Assembly (NCBI RefSeq): GCF_007556755.1
Contig: NZ_VJOO01000005.1
Span: forward strand, 1-64,000
Direction of reading: 5' to 3'
Source: Tepidimonas fonticaldi
GTDB taxonomy: Bacteria; Pseudomonadota; Gammaproteobacteria; Burkholderiales; Burkholderiaceae_C
DNA length: 64,000 bases
Positions within the stretch are counted from its first letter, which is position 1, and every line of letters starts with the position of its first letter. Under the pieces are notes generated by a model that had not been told where the DNA came from, did not search any database, and saw only the letters and a list, made by a program, of their open reading frames with translations. A program made the translations under genes and the position numbers. Shown in pieces: positions 61,418 through 64,000 of this stretch.

Positions 61418-62061
61418 ACACGACCGACGCCCGCCGCATTCTGGAAACCGCGCTGCTGTGCGCGGCCCAACCCCTGTCCCTGCGGGAGCTGGCGGCGCTG
61501 TTCGACGGCGCCCTGGCCCCCGACACGCTGCGCCGCCTGCTGGCGGATTTGCAGCTCGCCTGGGCGGATCGGGGGCTGGAGCTGGTGTGCGTGGCGAGTG
61601 GCTGGCGGTTTCAGAGCCGGCCGCAGTTGCGGCCGTTTCTGGACCGCCTGCACCCGGAAAAGCCGCCGCGCTACAGCCGCGCGGTGCTGGAGACCCTGGC
61701 GATCATCGCCTACCGACAGCCCGTCACCCGTGGCGACATGGAGGCCATTCGCGGCGTGACCATCGGCAGCCAGATCCTCAAACAGCTCGAGGACCGCGGC
61801 TGGATCGAGGTGATCGGCCACCGCGAAACGGTCGGACGCCCCGCGCTGTATGCGACGACGCGGCAGTTTCTGGATGATCTGGGCCTGACGTCGCTGGACC
61901 AGCTGCCGCTGCTGGAGGATACGGACGCGCCCGCCCGCGACGACGCGGGGCTGGAACTCGCCCTGCTCGACGGGGCCGAACACGCCGGAGCCGAACGACC
62001 CGCGGACGGCCCCGCCCACGACGAGGCCCCGGTGGCCGCGACGAACGAAAGACAGTCATGA
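61414..62061 (+). CDS. scpB: SMC-Scp complex subunit ScpB
   Basis: ScpB is a winged-helix protein that, with ScpA and SMC, condenses and segregates the chromosome. The 215-residue protein has [25 protein letters not shown], the [32 protein letters not shown] core that is highly conserved, and [23 protein letters not shown]. The C-terminal 45 residues are acidic and variable. It overlaps rluD by four bases and rluB by four bases (ATGA), so the three genes are translation-coupled. Confidence 0.93.
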   Translation: MNTTDARRILETALLCAAQPLSLRELAALFDGALAPDTLRRLLADLQLAWADRGLELVCVASGWRFQSRPQLRPFLDRLHPEKPPRYSRAVLETLAIIAYRQPVTRGDMEAIRGVTIGSQILKQLEDRGWIEVIGHRETVGRPALYATTRQFLDDLGLTSLDQLPLLEDTDAPARDDAGLELALLDGAEHAGAERPADGPAHDEAPVAATNERQS

Positions 62062-63056
62062 AGAAAACGCCCCCCGGCACCCGATCCAGCGCCCGATCCA
62101 GCGCCCCCCGTGTCCGCTCCGTGGCGGCTGCGCCCCGTCCCACCCCGGCCGCCCGGCCCGCCGCGCCGCAGGCGGGGGACACCCTCAAGCTGCACAAGGT
62201 GCTGGCGCAGGTGGGGCTGGGCTCGCGGGCGGACATGGAGCAGGCCATCGCCGCGGGCCGGGTCACGGTCAATGGCGAGGCGGCGCATGTGGGGCAGCGC
62301 ATCGCCAGCGGCGACGTGGTCAAGCTGGACGGCCGCCTGGTGCGCTGGCGCGCCACGCCGACCCGCCTGCCGCGTGTGCTGGCCTACCACAAGCCGACGG
62401 GCGAGGTCGTGACGCTGGACGACCCCGACAACCGGCCCACCGTGTTTCGCAGCCTGCCGCGTCTGCGCTCGGGCAAGTGGATGGCGGTGGGGCGGCTGGA
62501 CATCAACACGGAGGGGCTGCTGCTGTTCACCGACTCCGGCGAGCTGGCCAACCGCCTGATGCATCCGCGCTTCGGGCTGGAGCGCGAATACGCCGTGCGC
62601 GTGCTGGGCGCGCTGTCGCAGGACGAGCGGCAGCGGCTGCTGGAGGGCATCGAGCTGGACGATGGCCCGGCCCAGTTTCGCTCGGTGGAGGACGGCGGCG
62701 GCGATGGCGCCAATCGCTGGTACCGGGTGACCATTGCCGAGGGCCGCAACCGCGAGGTGCGCCGTCTGTTCGAGGCGGTCGGCCATGCGGTCAGCCGCCT
62801 GATCCGGGTGCGCTACGGGGCCGTCGAACTGCCGCGCGGCCTGCGCCGTGGTGCCTACATGGAGCTGGACCCGCGCGTCGTCGCCCAGCTCATGGAAGCG
62901 GCGGGCGCGCCGTTGCCCGCTCGGCCGGTGGCACCCCGGCGCCGGGCCGGCCCGCCCCGTGGGGCCGGTCCGCGGCCGAGCCGCCCGCCCGCCCCGGAAC
63001 GCAACGGGCGTGGCGTGGGGCAGGGCGCGCGTGCACCCCGTCGCCGCGCCGGTTAA
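62058..63056 (+). CDS. rluB: 23S rRNA pseudouridine(2605) synthase RluB
   Basis: RluB isomerises U2605 of 23S rRNA. The 332-residue protein has a low-complexity basic N-terminus (1-42), an S4 domain (43-90, [26 protein letters not shown]), and the catalytic domain with D148 in [26 protein letters not shown], followed by [15 protein letters not shown]. The C-terminal 45 residues are Pro/Arg-rich and disordered. It is coupled to scpB by ATGA. Confidence 0.93.
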   Translation: MKKTPPGTRSSARSSAPRVRSVAAAPRPTPAARPAAPQAGDTLKLHKVLAQVGLGSRADMEQAIAAGRVTVNGEAAHVGQRIASGDVVKLDGRLVRWRATPTRLPRVLAYHKPTGEVVTLDDPDNRPTVFRSLPRLRSGKWMAVGRLDINTEGLLLFTDSGELANRLMHPRFGLEREYAVRVLGALSQDERQRLLEGIELDDGPAQFRSVEDGGGDGANRWYRVTIAEGRNREVRRLFEAVGHAVSRLIRVRYGAVELPRGLRRGAYMELDPRVVAQLMEAAGAPLPARPVAPRRRAGPPRGAGPRPSRPPAPERNGRGVGQGARAPRRRAG

Positions 63057-63059
63057 AAT
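63054..63059 (+). promoter_or_regulatory. Possible -10 element for ndk
   Basis: TAAAAT overlaps the rluB stop, 40 bases before the ndk ATG, in an otherwise very GC-rich stretch. No clear -35 hexamer is seen. Confidence 0.4.
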
Positions 63060-63098
63060 CGCAGGTTTTGTCTATCATCCCCAACCATTTCGATCATC

Positions 63099-63524
63099 AT
63101 GGCCATCGAACGCACCCTCTCCATCATCAAGCCCGACGCCGTCGCCAAGAACGTCATCGGCCAGATCTACAGCCGCTTCGAGGCCGCCGGCCTCAAGATC
63201 ATCGCGGCCAAGATGGTGCACCTCTCGCGCGGTGAGGCGGAGCAGTTCTACGCCGTCCACAAGGAGCGCCCGTTCTTCAAGGATCTGGTGGACTTCATGG
63301 TGTCCGGCCCGGTCATGGTGCAGGTGCTGGAGGGCGAAAACGCCATCGCCAAGAACCGCGAGCTGATGGGCGCCACCGACCCGAAGAAGGCCGCCCCCGG
63401 CACCATCCGCGCCGACTTCGCCGACAGCATCGACGCCAACGCGGTGCACGGCTCCGACGCCCCGGAAACCGCTGCCGTCGAGGTGGCGTTCTTCTTCCCG
63501 GGCATGAACATCTACTCGCGCTGA
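63099..63524 (+). CDS. ndk: Nucleoside diphosphate kinase
   Basis: Ndk transfers the terminal phosphate from ATP to nucleoside diphosphates through a phosphohistidine. The 141-residue protein has [45 protein letters not shown], and catalytic H117 in [12 protein letters not shown]. Length and motifs are fully normal. It lies 42 bases after rluB and seven bases before rlmN, an order typical of Burkholderiales. Confidence 0.98.
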   Translation: MAIERTLSIIKPDAVAKNVIGQIYSRFEAAGLKIIAAKMVHLSRGEAEQFYAVHKERPFFKDLVDFMVSGPVMVQVLEGENAIAKNRELMGATDPKKAAPGTIRADFADSIDANAVHGSDAPETAAVEVAFFFPGMNIYSR

Positions 63525-63531
63525 TCATGTC

Positions 63532-64000
63532 ATGACGGCCAATTTGCTCGACTTCGACCTCGAGGGGTTGGCCGCCTTCTGCGAGCGGCTCGGACACAAG
63601 CGTTTCCGGGCCGTCCAGCTCTTTCGCTGGATCCACCAGAAAGGCGTCGCGCGCTTCGAGGACATGACCGACCTCGCGCGCGACCTGCGCGAGCGGCTGC
63701 CGGCGGTCGCGCGCATCCAAGGCCTGTCGGTGCTCACCGAGCAGGCGTCGGCCGATGGCACCATCAAATGGCTGTTCGACGTCGGCGACGGCAATGCGGT
63801 GGAGGCCGTCTACATCCCCGAGGACGACCGCGGCACGCTGTGCGTGTCCAGCCAGGCCGGCTGCGCGGTCGGCTGCCGCTTTTGCTCCACGGGCCACCAG
63901 GGCTTCAGCCGCAACCTGACCACGGGCGAGATCATCGCCCAGCTCTGGTATGCCGAGCATGAGCTGCGCCGCCGCCTGGGAACGAGCGAGCGCGTCATTT
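63532..64000 (+). CDS. rlmN: Dual-specificity RNA methyltransferase RlmN (5' part, cut by window edge)
   Basis: RlmN is a radical-SAM enzyme that methylates C2 of A2503 in 23S rRNA and A37 in certain tRNAs. The visible 156 codons encode [18 protein letters not shown], the HhH-like N-terminal domain, [22 protein letters not shown] and the cluster motif Cys111-x3-Cys115-x2-Cys118 (CAVGCRFC) followed by [12 protein letters not shown]. The frame is open at the window end, so the rest lies outside. The ATG at 63532 follows the ndk stop by seven bases. Confidence 0.95.
   Translation, partial: MTANLLDFDLEGLAAFCERLGHKRFRAVQLFRWIHQKGVARFEDMTDLARDLRERLPAVARIQGLSVLTEQASADGTIKWLFDVGDGNAVEAVYIPEDDRGTLCVSSQAGCAVGCRFCSTGHQGFSRNLTTGEIIAQLWYAEHELRRRLGTSERVI

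Overview
The window is GC-rich, gene-dense chromosomal DNA of a betaproteobacterium, order Burkholderiales. Gene order supports this: lptF-lptG-cysB, pepA-holC, zapA with 6S RNA beside it, ppsR/ppsA, rpsF-priB-rpsR-rplI, bamD/rluD and scpB-rluB-ndk-rlmN. A thermophilic Comamonadaceae-related genus such as Tepidimonas is a guess from overall character only. I found no phage, transposon, CRISPR array, tRNA or rRNA operon.

Left flank (1-9.8 kb): a minus-strand LPS-export/cysteine-regulator group (lptF, lptG, cysB); pepA-holC-hypothetical on the plus strand; a branched-chain amino-acid binding lipoprotein with a strong terminator; a SWIB-domain protein; rraA overlapping a TauE/SafE permease tail to tail; a 6S RNA gene; and zapA with a small coiled-coil partner.

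Core (9.85-41.5 kb): a cobalamin riboswitch opens a nearly uninterrupted aerobic (late cobalt insertion) vitamin B12 locus of about 31 kb. Uptake and salvage come first: btuB, a signal-less BtuF-like protein, cobU, btuF-btuC-btuD and an orphan CbiM-like cobalt permease. Corrin ring genes follow: cobA, cobG, cobH, cobI, cobJ, cobK, cobL, cobM and cobF. cobK is inverted, and its start codon overlaps that of cobL. Next come amidation, cobalt insertion and adenosylation: cobB, cobO, cobW, cobN with a ChlI-like ATPase and a ChlD-like VWA protein, and cobQ. The last group makes the lower ligand and nucleotide loop: bluB, cbiB, cobD, cobT, cobS and cobC. Biotin synthase bioB sits inside the run. Most junctions are ATGA or similar overlaps, which implies translational coupling. 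No cob(II)yrinate reductase (CobR) is visible. Gene names follow common genome usage (cbiB = P. denitrificans CobD, cobD = its CobC, cobT = its CobU, cobS = its CobV, cobU = its CobP).

Carbon-uptake and signalling region (41.6-57.9 kb): a two-subunit sodium:solute symporter (DUF4212 plus VC_2705-type); a membrane protein and a lytic transglycosylase; the ppsR/ppsA pair; then a small membrane protein, a symporter-fused sensor histidine kinase (CbrA type), a lone receiver domain, a degenerate-kinase/DEDDh-exonuclease fusion, an inverted CBS-DUF294 nucleotidyltransferase and a second VC_2705-type symporter. The last group is the most unusual system here: transport, phosphorelay and an exonuclease module packed together.

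Right flank (57.9-64 kb): ribosomal operon rpsF-priB-rpsR-rplI with a terminator, bamD divergent from rluD, scpB, rluB, ndk and the 5' part of rlmN, which runs off the window edge.
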